Shown in pieces: positions 55,269 through 63,811 of a stretch of 64,000 nucleotides of DNA. The DNA comes from Granulosicoccus sp963833195. Lineage in GTDB: Bacteria > Pseudomonadota > Gammaproteobacteria > Granulosicoccales > Granulosicoccaceae. A program made the translations under genes and the position numbers. The notes below the pieces were generated by a model, which was given only the letters and a program-made list of their open reading frames with translations, was not told where the DNA came from and searched no databases. Position 1 is the stretch's first letter; each line of letters starts with the position of its first letter. Location: positions 1,116,001 to 1,180,000 of the forward strand of contig CAWHXF010000028.1 of NCBI GenBank assembly GCA_963833195.1. Reading direction: 5' to 3'.

Positions 55269-55808
55269 TCAGCCCGCCGGCAACGCCGCCCGGTCCAGCC
55301 ACAGCACCACGCCCAGGGCCGCGAGGGTCAGGCACAGCAGCGACCAGGGCAGCAGGTTCGGACGCGACGATCGGCCGGGCGGCGCCGTGCGTGCGACGTC
55401 GGCGTCGCGCCACTCGGCACGCAGTCGCGCCGCCATGCCGTCGGGTCCCTGGTGGTCGTCGATCGCGCCGAGCTCGCGCCGCTCGAGCCGGATGCCGTGG
55501 CGCGTGCGCGGTGCGCCGTCGGGGCCAACACCGCCGTCCGCCGGCGGTGCGGCGCGCTGCTCGTGCGCCGCGCGCGCCTCGGTGAAGCGTTGCCACCCGT
55601 CGGGCGAGTCCAGGTCCAGCAGCTCCTCGGGCACGAGCTCCGGCACCTGGGTGACGGGCTCCCACAACTCGCCGTCGCGGCTGACGCGGTCGCAGTGCCG
55701 CACCCGCCCGAGCAGCAGGAAGCGCCCCACCTCGGACGCCGAGAAGGGCCCCTGCACGCGGGCCCCCTTCTGCACGTACCACTCGGCGTCCGTCGTCACG
55801 CGCTCCAT
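55269..55808 (-). CDS. GYF_2/DUF4339 protein with a C-terminal membrane helix
   Basis: The 179-residue protein begins with a GYF_2-type domain (WYVQKGARVQGPFSASEVGR) that in other proteins binds proline-rich partners, followed by a charged linker and a C-terminal hydrophobic helix (LLPWSLLCLTLAALGVVLWL). It is probably tail-anchored in the inner membrane with the domain in the cytoplasm. It is downstream of fliA by 26 nt. ATG 55808 is used; TTG 55817 is also possible. Confidence 0.75.
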   Translation of the reverse strand: MERVTTDAEWYVQKGARVQGPFSASEVGRFLLLGRVRHCDRVSRDGELWEPVTQVPELVPEELLDLDSPDGWQRFTEARAAHEQRAAPPADGGVGPDGAPRTRHGIRLERRELGAIDDHQGPDGMAARLRAEWRDADVARTAPPGRSSRPNLLPWSLLCLTLAALGVVLWLDRAALPAG

Positions 55809-55833
55809 CCCTCGCAAGCTCAGTGCGGCCCCT

Positions 55834-56562
55834 TCACTGGCGGGTCCATTCGATCAGCCTGGCCTTCAACCGGTTGAGCGCCTGGCCATGGATCTGGCAC
55901 ACGCGCGACTCGCTCACCCCGAGGATCTCGCCGATCTCGCGCAGGTTCAGGTCCTCGTCGTAGTACAGCGACATCACCAGGCACTCGCGCTCGGGCAGGT
56001 TCTTTATCGCCAGCGCCAGCGCTTTCCTGAACGCCTGGTACTCGACCTGTTCGCCGGGGCTCGCTTCGCTGCTCTGCGGCAGCGACATGGTCTCGCCGGT
56101 GTGCTCGTCGGGCTGATCGAAGCTGTACACGTGCGCCGCCGAGCTCTCGGTCAGGATCGTGTGATAGGCCTTGACGTCGATGCCGAGCTGGCTCGCCACG
56201 GCCGCCGCCTTGGCGTCGCGCCCGGACTCCTGCTCGAGGTTCCGAAGCGCCTCGGCCGCCTCGCGCGACTTCCTGTGCACCGAGCGCGGCGTCCAGTCCG
56301 AGCGGCGAATCTCGTCGAGCATCGCGCCGCGCACGCGGATGCCCGCGTAGGTCTCGAAGCTCGCCCCCTGGGAAGGGTCGTAGTGACGCGCCGCCTCCAG
56401 CAGCCCGATCATGCCCGCCTGGATGAGATCCTCGGCCTGCACGCTCGGTGGCAGCCGGTTCATCAGGTGGAACGCGATCCGCTTGACGAGGTTCGCGTTG
56501 TCGGCGACGAGCCCGTCGGGCTCCACCGTCGTGGCCTCGTTGTACATCGCATGTGCGTTCAT
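55834..56562 (-). CDS. fliA: Flagellar sigma factor sigma-28 (FliA)
   Basis: The 242-residue sigma factor has region 2 (VQAEDLIQAGMIGLLEAARH, FETYAGIRVRGAMLDEIR), region 3 and region 4 with an HTH (NLREIGEILGVSESRVCQIH). Length and order match FliA, which directs late flagellar and chemotaxis genes. Its ATG overlaps the flhG stop (ATGA), as expected for co-expression. FlgM, encoded at 59720-59974, would be its anti-sigma factor. Confidence 0.95.
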   Translation of the reverse strand: MNAHAMYNEATTVEPDGLVADNANLVKRIAFHLMNRLPPSVQAEDLIQAGMIGLLEAARHYDPSQGASFETYAGIRVRGAMLDEIRRSDWTPRSVHRKSREAAEALRNLEQESGRDAKAAAVASQLGIDVKAYHTILTESSAAHVYSFDQPDEHTGETMSLPQSSEASPGEQVEYQAFRKALALAIKNLPERECLVMSLYYDEDLNLREIGEILGVSESRVCQIHGQALNRLKARLIEWTRQ

Positions 56563-57584
56563 GCCGTCGTCGCTCTCACCAGGTGGGGGCCGGCGGCGTG
56601 TACCAGCCGCTCGACGAAGAATTCGATGTGTCCGGCCGGGGTCGCCGGACGGGGCCAGCGCGCGGCACGCGCGGCGAGCTTCGCGAAGGCGAGCGCCGAC
56701 GGCGCCCGGGGGTACACCTCGGCCACCGGGCGCCCGCGTGCCGTGGCCTCGCTCAGCAGGGGGTCGTGCGGGATCGCGCCGGCGTAGTCGAGCAGCAGAT
56801 CCTCGTCGGGCGGGAGCCGGTCGGCGAGCTCGGCGTAGAGCTCCAGCCCGTGCGCCGCGTCGCGCACGCCGTTGGCCACGATGCGGAAGCGGTGCATGCG
56901 GTAGCGCTCGTGCAGCGCGCGCATGGCGGCGAGCGCCTGATCCCGTGCGCCGGGGTCCGCGCCCGTGACGACGAGTGCCTCGCGCGCGGCGCCCGCGTGG
57001 CACAGCGCCGCGTCCGACAGCCCGGAGGGCGTATCGACGACGAGCGTGTCGGCGTCGGTGTCCAGGTGGCTGAACAGTGCCACCAGGCTCGCGTGGTCCA
57101 GCACGGACAACGCGCTCAGTCGCAGGTCGCCGCCGCTGGACGCGATCGCGCTCGTGCCGCGCGGCCCCTCCAGCACGAGCTCGTCGAGCGCCGCCCTGCC
57201 CGCCACGACGTCGACGAGCTCGGCACCGGGCTCGTCCGCGGCGCGCGGCGTGGCGCCGAGCAGCCGCGCGGCGTCGCCCGACACCAGATCGGCATCGAAG
57301 AGCAGCACCTCGCGGCCGGCGCAGCCGAGCGCGAAGGCGAGGTTCGCGGCCACCGTGGAGCGCCCGACACCGCCCTTGGCGCCCACGACGGCCAACGTGC
57401 GGACGGGCTGGCGGACTTGCTGGCGGACGGGGCGGCGGGCGGGATTCCGGACCTGCGTCCGGATGGGCGGGAGCCCGGAGCGGGCAACGCCGTCGCGAGG
57501 CGCGACGCGGGAATCGTCATGCGGGGCTGCGGGCGGCGTCGCATCGCGATCACCGCCCGCACCCGGGCTGCGGGCGAGGCTCAA
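56559..57584 (-). CDS. flhG: MinD-like ATPase FlhG/FleN
   Basis: The 341-residue MinD/ParA-type protein has a deviant Walker A GAKGGVGRST at about residues 68-77: the signature Lys70 is kept, but the usual P-loop Lys is Arg75 (CGC codon). Switch regions FDADLVSGDAAR and VVDTPSGLSD follow. FlhG limits flagellar number by restraining FleQ. The start is unclear: TTG 57584 is the first possible codon; the 60-residue N-terminus is low-complexity, with a QVRQPVR repeat. It is coupled to fliA; no flhF or flhA precedes it, unlike in most gammaproteobacteria. Confidence 0.88.
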   Translation of the reverse strand: MSLARSPGAGGDRDATPPAAPHDDSRVAPRDGVARSGLPPIRTQVRNPARRPVRQQVRQPVRTLAVVGAKGGVGRSTVAANLAFALGCAGREVLLFDADLVSGDAARLLGATPRAADEPGAELVDVVAGRAALDELVLEGPRGTSAIASSGGDLRLSALSVLDHASLVALFSHLDTDADTLVVDTPSGLSDAALCHAGAAREALVVTGADPGARDQALAAMRALHERYRMHRFRIVANGVRDAAHGLELYAELADRLPPDEDLLLDYAGAIPHDPLLSEATARGRPVAEVYPRAPSALAFAKLAARAARWPRPATPAGHIEFFVERLVHAAGPHLVRATTA

Positions 57585-57667
57585 GCGTCCGGCTCTCCGT
57601 CGGTCGAGGGCGGAGCGCCGCCGACCGGCGTCACCGGCCGGGAGGCGCTCCCGTTGCCGATGGACAG

Positions 57668-57683
57668 AGCAAGTCCCGAACCA
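57668..57683 (-). promoter_or_regulatory. Candidate sigma-54 promoter of flhG-fliA
   Basis: The minus strand reads TGGTTCGGGACTTGCT: GG and GC separated by exactly 10 nt, matching TGGCACG-N4-TTGCW at ten of twelve informative positions, including a perfect TTGCT. It lies 84 nt before the flhG start, directly after fleQ, whose product is a sigma-54 activator. The match and context make it a good promoter candidate. Confidence 0.6.
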
Positions 57684-57811
57684 CGACGCGCGTCCGGCGA
57701 CGGGAAGTCGCCGCCCGCGTATCGATTACGCGAACCGGATCAGGTCCTGCAACGGCCCCGATCGGGCGCGGAGCGCGGCGCCGCGAACGCCGCGCGGACC
57801 CTCGACGTCGG

Positions 57812-59263
<1,452 letters not shown>

Positions 59264-59719
59264 CGCTTTATCTGTCTCCGCCGCGGGACGGTTGCGCTGG
59301 ATATACGCCGTCGAGCATAGAAGAGCCTTCCGGCGAGACGAGGATTTGACGAGATGTGGACAAAGAAAATTCGGCGCGCGTCCGTGCGGCAACCCGCAAG
59401 TCTCCCTATCGCGGCCCCGATCCGTGCCGCCGACCCGTTCCGCAACGGGTGCGAGCGGTTCGACACATGCGCCCGCTCACCGCCCACGCTACGTGATCCG
59501 CTCGTGCGTATGGGGCGCGCATCCCTTCAAGGCCCGGACGTGGCGCCGATGCCGCTATCACCTGGACGGAAGATCCTTCCCGCTCGCCGCCCCCGACAAG
59601 CGACGGTGCGATGACGGGCACCGGACCGGGAATACAACGAGAAGCGTCCGGCCGACCCCATCCTCCCCCATGGAGACGGATTCGGCCACCGAGGGCGCCC
59701 GGACCGAGACCCGAACGCC
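59264..59719. other. 456-bp divergent spacer between fleQ and flgM
   Basis: An AT-richer stretch (59340-59375) lies close to the fleQ start and probably contains its promoter, but no clear -35/-10 pair is present. On the flgM side GCCGACCC at 59651-59658, with TACA about 14 nt upstream, resembles a weak sigma-28 promoter (GCCGATAA box). No gene is supported. Confidence 0.45.
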
Positions 59720-59974
59720 ATGACCGACCCGGTTGATGCGAACGCACGCCCGATCGCGCCCTCCACCCCCGCCCGGGCGTCGGCCCGGACGTCGGGGGGT
59801 AACGTGACCGATATCGAGGCCGCGCGCCAGCGCCGTCGACGCAATCCGGCCAACCGCCGCTTCGACGCGCTCAAGGTCGCCCGCCTGAAGGAGGAGATCC
59901 GCCGCGGCGAATACGCGATCGACCACTACAGCGTGGCCGATCGGTTCATCGAGCACGAACGCAACGCTCACTGA
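59720..59974 (+). CDS. flgM: Anti-sigma-28 factor FlgM-like protein
   Basis: The 84-residue protein has a disordered N-terminal half (Pro/Ala/Ser/Arg) and a C-terminal helix set FDALKVARLKEEIRRGEYAI then YSVADRFIEHE, which matches the sigma-28-binding part of FlgM (V-x-x-L-x-x-A-I-x-x-G-x-Y-x-I-D). It is divergent from fleQ and close to fliA. FlgM binds FliA in the cytoplasm and is exported through the hook-basal body. No signal peptide. ATG 59720 is the first start. Confidence 0.72.
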   Translation: MTDPVDANARPIAPSTPARASARTSGGNVTDIEAARQRRRRNPANRRFDALKVARLKEEIRRGEYAIDHYSVADRFIEHERNAH

Positions 59975-60008
59975 AAGCTCTCGCGCGCGAGTGGAGCGCG
60001 CACGCGAA

Positions 60009-60038
60009 AGGGGGCGGCGCCCGCAGGCACCGCCCCCT
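60009..60038 (-). terminator. Hairpin between flgM and hsp20, likely terminator for hsp20
   Basis: AGGGGGCGG and CCGCCCCCT form a perfect 9-bp stem with a 12-nt loop. On the minus strand the stem is followed by TTTCGCG, a short T-run. It lies 76 nt past the hsp20 stop and 35 nt past the flgM stop, so it could stop transcription from both sides, more strongly from hsp20. Confidence 0.45.
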
Positions 60039-60113
60039 CCAGATACCTCGTGCGGATCGGCGCGAGCGTCCCGGACCCCGTCGGGGGGTCCGGAGCGCCC
60101 GTGCCGCGACCCG

Positions 60114-60620
60114 TCAGGCGGCCGCTTCGCCGTCGTTCGCCCGCTCGGCGTCGTGCGCCGCGCCGTCGTGTTCGGCGACATCGTTCTCGAGCACCGCGCG
60201 AGACGTGCCGACGGGAATCCGGCGAGGCTTCATGGCCTCGGGGATCTCGCGTACCAGCGCGATCTTGAGCAGGCCGTTGTCGAGCCGGGCATCCGTCACC
60301 TCGACGTGATCGGCGAGGTTGAACTTGCGTTCGAAGGAGCGAGTGGCGATGCCGCGGTGCAGGTAGCGCGAGTCCGCGTTGCGTGCCTCGCGCTTGCCGC
60401 GCACGGCGAGCACGCCCTTCTCGACCTGCACGTCGATCTCGGCTTCGGTGAAGCCCGCCACCGCGAGGGTGATCGCGTAGCGGTTCTCACCGACGAGCTC
60501 GATGTCGTAGGGAGGGTAGCCCGCGCCCGAGCGCTCGGCGTTCAGGGCGGCGTCCAGCAGGGAGCCGAAACGGTCGAAACCGACGGTGTTGGCGTAAAGG
60601 GGGGTCAGATCGATTTTCAT
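60114..60620 (-). CDS. Small heat-shock protein (Hsp20/IbpA type)
   Basis: The 168-residue protein has the alpha-crystallin domain from YPPYDIELVGENRYAITLAV to the conserved GLLKIALVREIPE motif, and an IxV-like end (RRIPVG) followed by a charged C-terminal extension of about 30 residues. It holds unfolding proteins in a soluble state, as IbpA does. ATG 60620 begins MKIDLTPLY, the family N-terminus. A TTGAA-type heat-shock -35 element lies about 100 nt upstream. Divergent from fpr. Confidence 0.92.
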   Translation of the reverse strand: MKIDLTPLYANTVGFDRFGSLLDAALNAERSGAGYPPYDIELVGENRYAITLAVAGFTEAEIDVQVEKGVLAVRGKREARNADSRYLHRGIATRSFERKFNLADHVEVTDARLDNGLLKIALVREIPEAMKPRRIPVGTSRAVLENDVAEHDGAAHDAERANDGEAAA

Positions 60621-60723
60621 GATGGCTGTTCCAGTGTTCTCTTGTTGAGCAATACCGAGGATGGGGCGACGGTTCTCGTTGAGACCCCGTGCCCGAGGAC
60701 AAGGGTGTGTGCGAAAGCGCCTT

Positions 60724-60733
60724 GTTTCAAGGG
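60724..60733 (-). promoter_or_regulatory. Possible sigma-32 -35 element upstream of hsp20
   Basis: On the minus strand CCCTTGAAAC is an excellent sigma-32 -35 box. The -10 region at the expected distance (CACACACC) is a poor match to CCCCATNT; a better CCCCATCC occurs further downstream at 60657-60664, but its own -35 partner is weak. The function fits hsp20 induction, but the pairing is not settled. Confidence 0.35.
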
Positions 60734-60890
60734 ACGAACGCGCCGCGCGCGCGATCCGGATCGCCCCCCTTCGGCCGGGCCGGTCCGGTGCGCGCCGGCG
60801 GCCCGAGGGGTTGTGAACGGGAATCGGTCTCACTAGCATCTACCCATCCGGCACGCCGCTGCCTCCTCCCTTTCCCGATTCGGCTTCCCC

Positions 60891-61667
60891 ATGTCCGAGC
60901 CCGCTTCCGAGCGCGTGCTGTCGGTCCACCACTGGACCGACGACTACTTCAGCTTCCGTACCACGCGCGACCCCGGCCTGAGATTCGAGAACGGCCAGTT
61001 CCTGATGGTCGGCCTGGAGATCGACGGCAAGCTCGTGCGCCGCGCCTACTCGGTCGCGAGCGCCAACTGGGAGGAGGAGCTCGAGCTGTTCAGCATCAAG
61101 GTGGCGGGCGGCGCGCTGACCTCCAGGCTCCAGCACGTGCGGCCCGGCGACCGCGTGCACATCGGCAGGAAGCCCGTCGGCACCCTGCTGCTCGACGACG
61201 TGCGCCCCGGACGCACGCTGTGGATGCTGGCGACGGGCACCGGGCTCGCACCGTTTCTCGCCCTGATCAAGGACCCGGAGTGCTACGCGCGCTTCGAGCG
61301 CGTGGTGCTCGTGCACGGCGTGCGCCGCGTCGCGGACCTCGCCTACCGCGACTACATCGAGCGCGAGCTGCCCGCGCACGAGTACCTCGGCGACAGCGTC
61401 CGGGACGGCCTCACCTACGCGCCGGTCGTGTCGCGCGAGCCGTTCGAGCGGCGCGGGCGCATCACCGCGCTGCTGGAAAGCGGCGAGCTGGAGCGAAGCG
61501 TCGGGTCGTCGCGCATCGACCCCGCGCACGATCGGTTCATGATCTGCGGCGGCACGGCCATGCTCGGGGAGGTGCGCGCGCTGCTCGACGCGCGCGGCTT
61601 CACCGCCTCGCCGTCCATCGGCGAGCCCGGCGACTACGTCTACGAACGCGCGTTCGTGACGAAGTGA
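60891..61667 (+). CDS. fpr: Ferredoxin-NADP reductase
   Basis: The 258-residue protein has the FAD motif RRAYSVAS, NADP-binding ATGTGLAPFL, ICGGTAML and a C-terminal FVTK, as in bacterial-type Fpr of about 258 residues. It transfers electrons between NADPH and ferredoxin or flavodoxin and is often linked to oxidative and iron stress; fur lies 1.5 kb downstream. ATG 60891 fits the family start. GTGA overlap with the next gene. Confidence 0.93.
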   Translation: MSEPASERVLSVHHWTDDYFSFRTTRDPGLRFENGQFLMVGLEIDGKLVRRAYSVASANWEEELELFSIKVAGGALTSRLQHVRPGDRVHIGRKPVGTLLLDDVRPGRTLWMLATGTGLAPFLALIKDPECYARFERVVLVHGVRRVADLAYRDYIERELPAHEYLGDSVRDGLTYAPVVSREPFERRGRITALLESGELERSVGSSRIDPAHDRFMICGGTAMLGEVRALLDARGFTASPSIGEPGDYVYERAFVTK

Positions 61668-62023
61668 GCGCCCCGCCGGACACCGCGCACGAGCAACGCT
61701 TCGAGCCCGGCTTCGAGCCCGGCTTCGAGCCCGATGTCGCCGCGGACATCGTCGGGCACATGAACGACGATCATGCCGATGCGGTACTTGCCATCGCGCG
61801 GGCACAGGGCGGTGCGCGCACGGCCACCGCGGCCACCCTCGTCGCGATATCGCCGCACGCGCTCGACATCGATGTCGTGGCGCCGCGCGATGCGGGCGGT
61901 ACGCACGGCGTGCGCGTTCCCATCGAACCCCCGATCGCGCCGCTCGATACCGTGCGGGCCCGGCTCGTCGGGATGACGAAGGCGGCACGGACCGCGCTCC
62001 TCGGGTCCGAAGGGCTCGAGTAG
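61664..62023 (+). CDS. DUF2470 protein
   Basis: The 119-residue protein starts GTG 61664 with a Phe-Glu-Pro-Gly repeat, then the DUF2470 core VAADIVGHMNDDHADAVLAI with its HMNDDH motif, and ends GMTKAARTALL. DUF2470 is also the C-terminal domain of haem-degrading HugZ/HutZ proteins, where His binds haem. Coupled to fpr (GTGA), it may serve haem or flavin-linked metabolism. No FMN-binding domain is attached here. Confidence 0.82.
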   Translation: MSAPPDTAHEQRFEPGFEPGFEPDVAADIVGHMNDDHADAVLAIARAQGGARTATAATLVAISPHALDIDVVAPRDAGGTHGVRVPIEPPIAPLDTVRARLVGMTKAARTALLGSEGLE

Positions 62024-62028
62024 GCGCC

Positions 62029-63054
62029 GTGCACGACACGCGTGGCGAGGCGGCCTCCCGAACCACCGGCCTGCGCGTCCTGGTACTCGGCGCGACCGGC
62101 ACGGCCGGCCGCGCCACCGTGCGGGCCCTGGTGCGCGCCGGCCATCGGCCCGTTCGTCTCGTCCGATCCGGCACCCGCGACGGCACCTGCGACGGCACCC
62201 GCGACGGCACCGTCGACGGCATCGACACGCGCACCGTGGATGTCACCGACCCGGCATCGCTGCACCGCGACGGCACGCGCGGCGAGCGCTTCGATGCACT
62301 GGTGTCGTGCCTGGCATCGCGCACCGGCGCGCCGGCCGATGCCTGGGCCATCGATCATCGCGCGCACGTGCTCGCGCTCGACGCCGCGAAGCGGGCCGGG
62401 GTGCGGCACGTGGTGCTGCTCTCGGCGATCTGCGTGCAGCGGCCACGCCTCGCCTTCCAGCACGCGAAGCTCGCGTTCGAGGCGGAGCTGATCGGCTCGG
62501 GTCTCACCTACTCGATCGTGCGGCCGACGGCGTTCTTCAAGTCGCTGTCCGGACAGATCGAGCGCGTGCGCCGCGGCAAGCCCTTCCTCGTCTTCGGCGA
62601 CGGCGAGCTGACCGCCTGCAAGCCCATCGGCGACGACGATCTGGGGGACTACCTCGCCGGCTGCCTGAGCGACGTCGCGCGCCACGACCGCATCCTGCCC
62701 ATCGGGGGGCCGGGCGACGCCATCACGCCGCGGCAGCAGGGCGAGGCGCTGTTCGCGCTCACGGGCCGGGCGCCGCGCTTTCGCCACGTGCCCGTGGCGC
62801 TGCTCGACGTCGCGCACACGACGCTCGCGGCGCTCGGCCGGTTCGACGCGCGCTGCGCCGCGAAGGCGGAGCTCGCACGCATCGGGCGCTACTACGCCAC
62901 CGAGTCGATGCTCGTGCTGGACCCCGCCACCGGCCGCTACGACGCCGACGCCACGCCGTCGACCGGCACCGACACCCTGTTCGACCACTACGCCCGCGTG
63001 CTCGACGGATCGGCCTCGACCGAGCGGGGCGAGCACGCGGTGTTCCGGGACTGA
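62029..63054 (+). CDS. Divinyl-chlorophyllide 8-vinyl-reductase-like NAD(P)H-binding protein
   Basis: The 341-residue extended-SDR protein has VLVLGATGTAGRATVRALV (dinucleotide site) and the BciA/DVR hallmark block: LLSAICVQRPRLAFQHAKLA, IVRPTAFFKSLSGQI, FGDGELTACKPIGDDDLG. In phototrophs BciA reduces the 8-vinyl group of divinyl-(proto)chlorophyllide. There are no other photosynthesis genes here, so it may be a relic of a phototrophic ancestor or a member with another substrate. The short Gly-Thr-Arg-Asp tandem repeat near residue 48 is unusual. GTG 62029 follows the DUF2470 stop by 5 nt. Confidence 0.8.
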   Translation: MHDTRGEAASRTTGLRVLVLGATGTAGRATVRALVRAGHRPVRLVRSGTRDGTCDGTRDGTVDGIDTRTVDVTDPASLHRDGTRGERFDALVSCLASRTGAPADAWAIDHRAHVLALDAAKRAGVRHVVLLSAICVQRPRLAFQHAKLAFEAELIGSGLTYSIVRPTAFFKSLSGQIERVRRGKPFLVFGDGELTACKPIGDDDLGDYLAGCLSDVARHDRILPIGGPGDAITPRQQGEALFALTGRAPRFRHVPVALLDVAHTTLAALGRFDARCAAKAELARIGRYYATESMLVLDPATGRYDADATPSTGTDTLFDHYARVLDGSASTERGEHAVFRD

Positions 63055-63086
63055 AGCCCGGCACGCGCGGCCGCGGCGAATAGCCT

Positions 63087-63114
63087 TTGATGGTGTGTGG
63101 GATCTCGCTACACT
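63087..63114 (+). promoter_or_regulatory. Sigma-70 promoter of fur
   Basis: TTGATG (63087-63092), a 16-nt spacer and TACACT (63109-63114) form a good sigma-70 promoter in a GC-rich genome. Transcription would start near 63121, about 25 nt before the fur ATG at 63146. It is the best -35/-10 pair I found in the window. Confidence 0.6.
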
Positions 63115-63145
63115 CGTGCCGCGGAGCCGCGAGGAACGTCCGGAG

Positions 63146-63622
63146 ATGAGCAGCAGACTGACGACGATCGAACCGGGCATGGCCCGTCAGGGGCTCAAGA
63201 GCGCCGGGCTGAAGGTCACGCTGCCGCGCCAGAGCGTGCTGGAGGTGCTCGAGCGGGCCGACCCGCACCACCTGAGCGCCGAGGACGTCTACCGCGCCCT
63301 GCTGGAGAACGGCACGGACGTGGGGCTCGCCACCATCTATCGCGTGCTGACGCAGTTCGAGTCGGCGGGTCTCGTCACGCGACACCACTTCGACGGTGGC
63401 CAGGCGGTGTTCGAGCTGGACACCGGCGACAATCACGATCACATCGTGTGCGTCAAGTCCGGCCGCGTGGCCGAATTCAAGGACGAGGTGATAGAGCGGC
63501 GGCTGGCCGAGATCGCGGACGAGCTCGGCTACGACCTGCAGGAGCACAAGATCGTGCTGTACGGGGAGCACCGCGAGACGGTGGCCGCGTCGGGCAAGCG
63601 AGGCTTGCGCGGACGCACGTGA
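63146..63622 (+). CDS. fur: Ferric uptake regulator Fur
   Basis: The 158-residue protein has a winged helix (KVTLPRQSVLEVLER ... VGLATIYRVLTQFESAGLV) and a dimerisation domain with metal residues in HHFDGGQAVFEL, DNHDHIVCV and DEVIERR. The CxxC zinc site is reduced to CVKS, as in Pseudomonas Fur. It represses iron-uptake genes when loaded with Fe(II). ATG 63146 is chosen (GAGGA 10 nt before it); ATG 63179 would give the more usual length of about 147. Confidence 0.93.
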   Translation: MSSRLTTIEPGMARQGLKSAGLKVTLPRQSVLEVLERADPHHLSAEDVYRALLENGTDVGLATIYRVLTQFESAGLVTRHHFDGGQAVFELDTGDNHDHIVCVKSGRVAEFKDEVIERRLAEIADELGYDLQEHKIVLYGEHRETVAASGKRGLRGRT

Positions 63623-63701
63623 CGGCCCGTTCGGACGGTGCGCGGAATCCGGCAGAGGATGAAGCCGGCCGTGCCCTGGAAGGTCCTGCACGGTGTCGGG
63701 A

Positions 63702-63777
63702 TGGTGGAGCCAGGCGGGATCGAACCGCCGACCTCCTGCATGCCATGCAGGCGCTCTCCCAGCTGAGCTATGGCCCC
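63702..63777 (-). tRNA. tRNA-Ala (anticodon GGC)
   Basis: The minus strand forms a full cloverleaf: acceptor GGGGCCA with TGGCTCC, giving the G3-U70 wobble pair that marks alanine tRNAs, anticodon loop ATGGCAT (GGC), T-loop GTTCGATC, discriminator A and encoded CCA. Length 76 nt. It lies 80 nt past fur on the other strand. Confidence 0.97.
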
Positions 63778-63811
63778 GAGATACCGAGCGGCCTAGTGTA
63801 GAGGCCCGCCT

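Noticed and set aside
59640..59665. Sigma-28 promoter of flgM
   Set aside because: The -10-like GCCGACCC matches only five of eight positions and the -35 is weak; kept as a remark, not as a feature.
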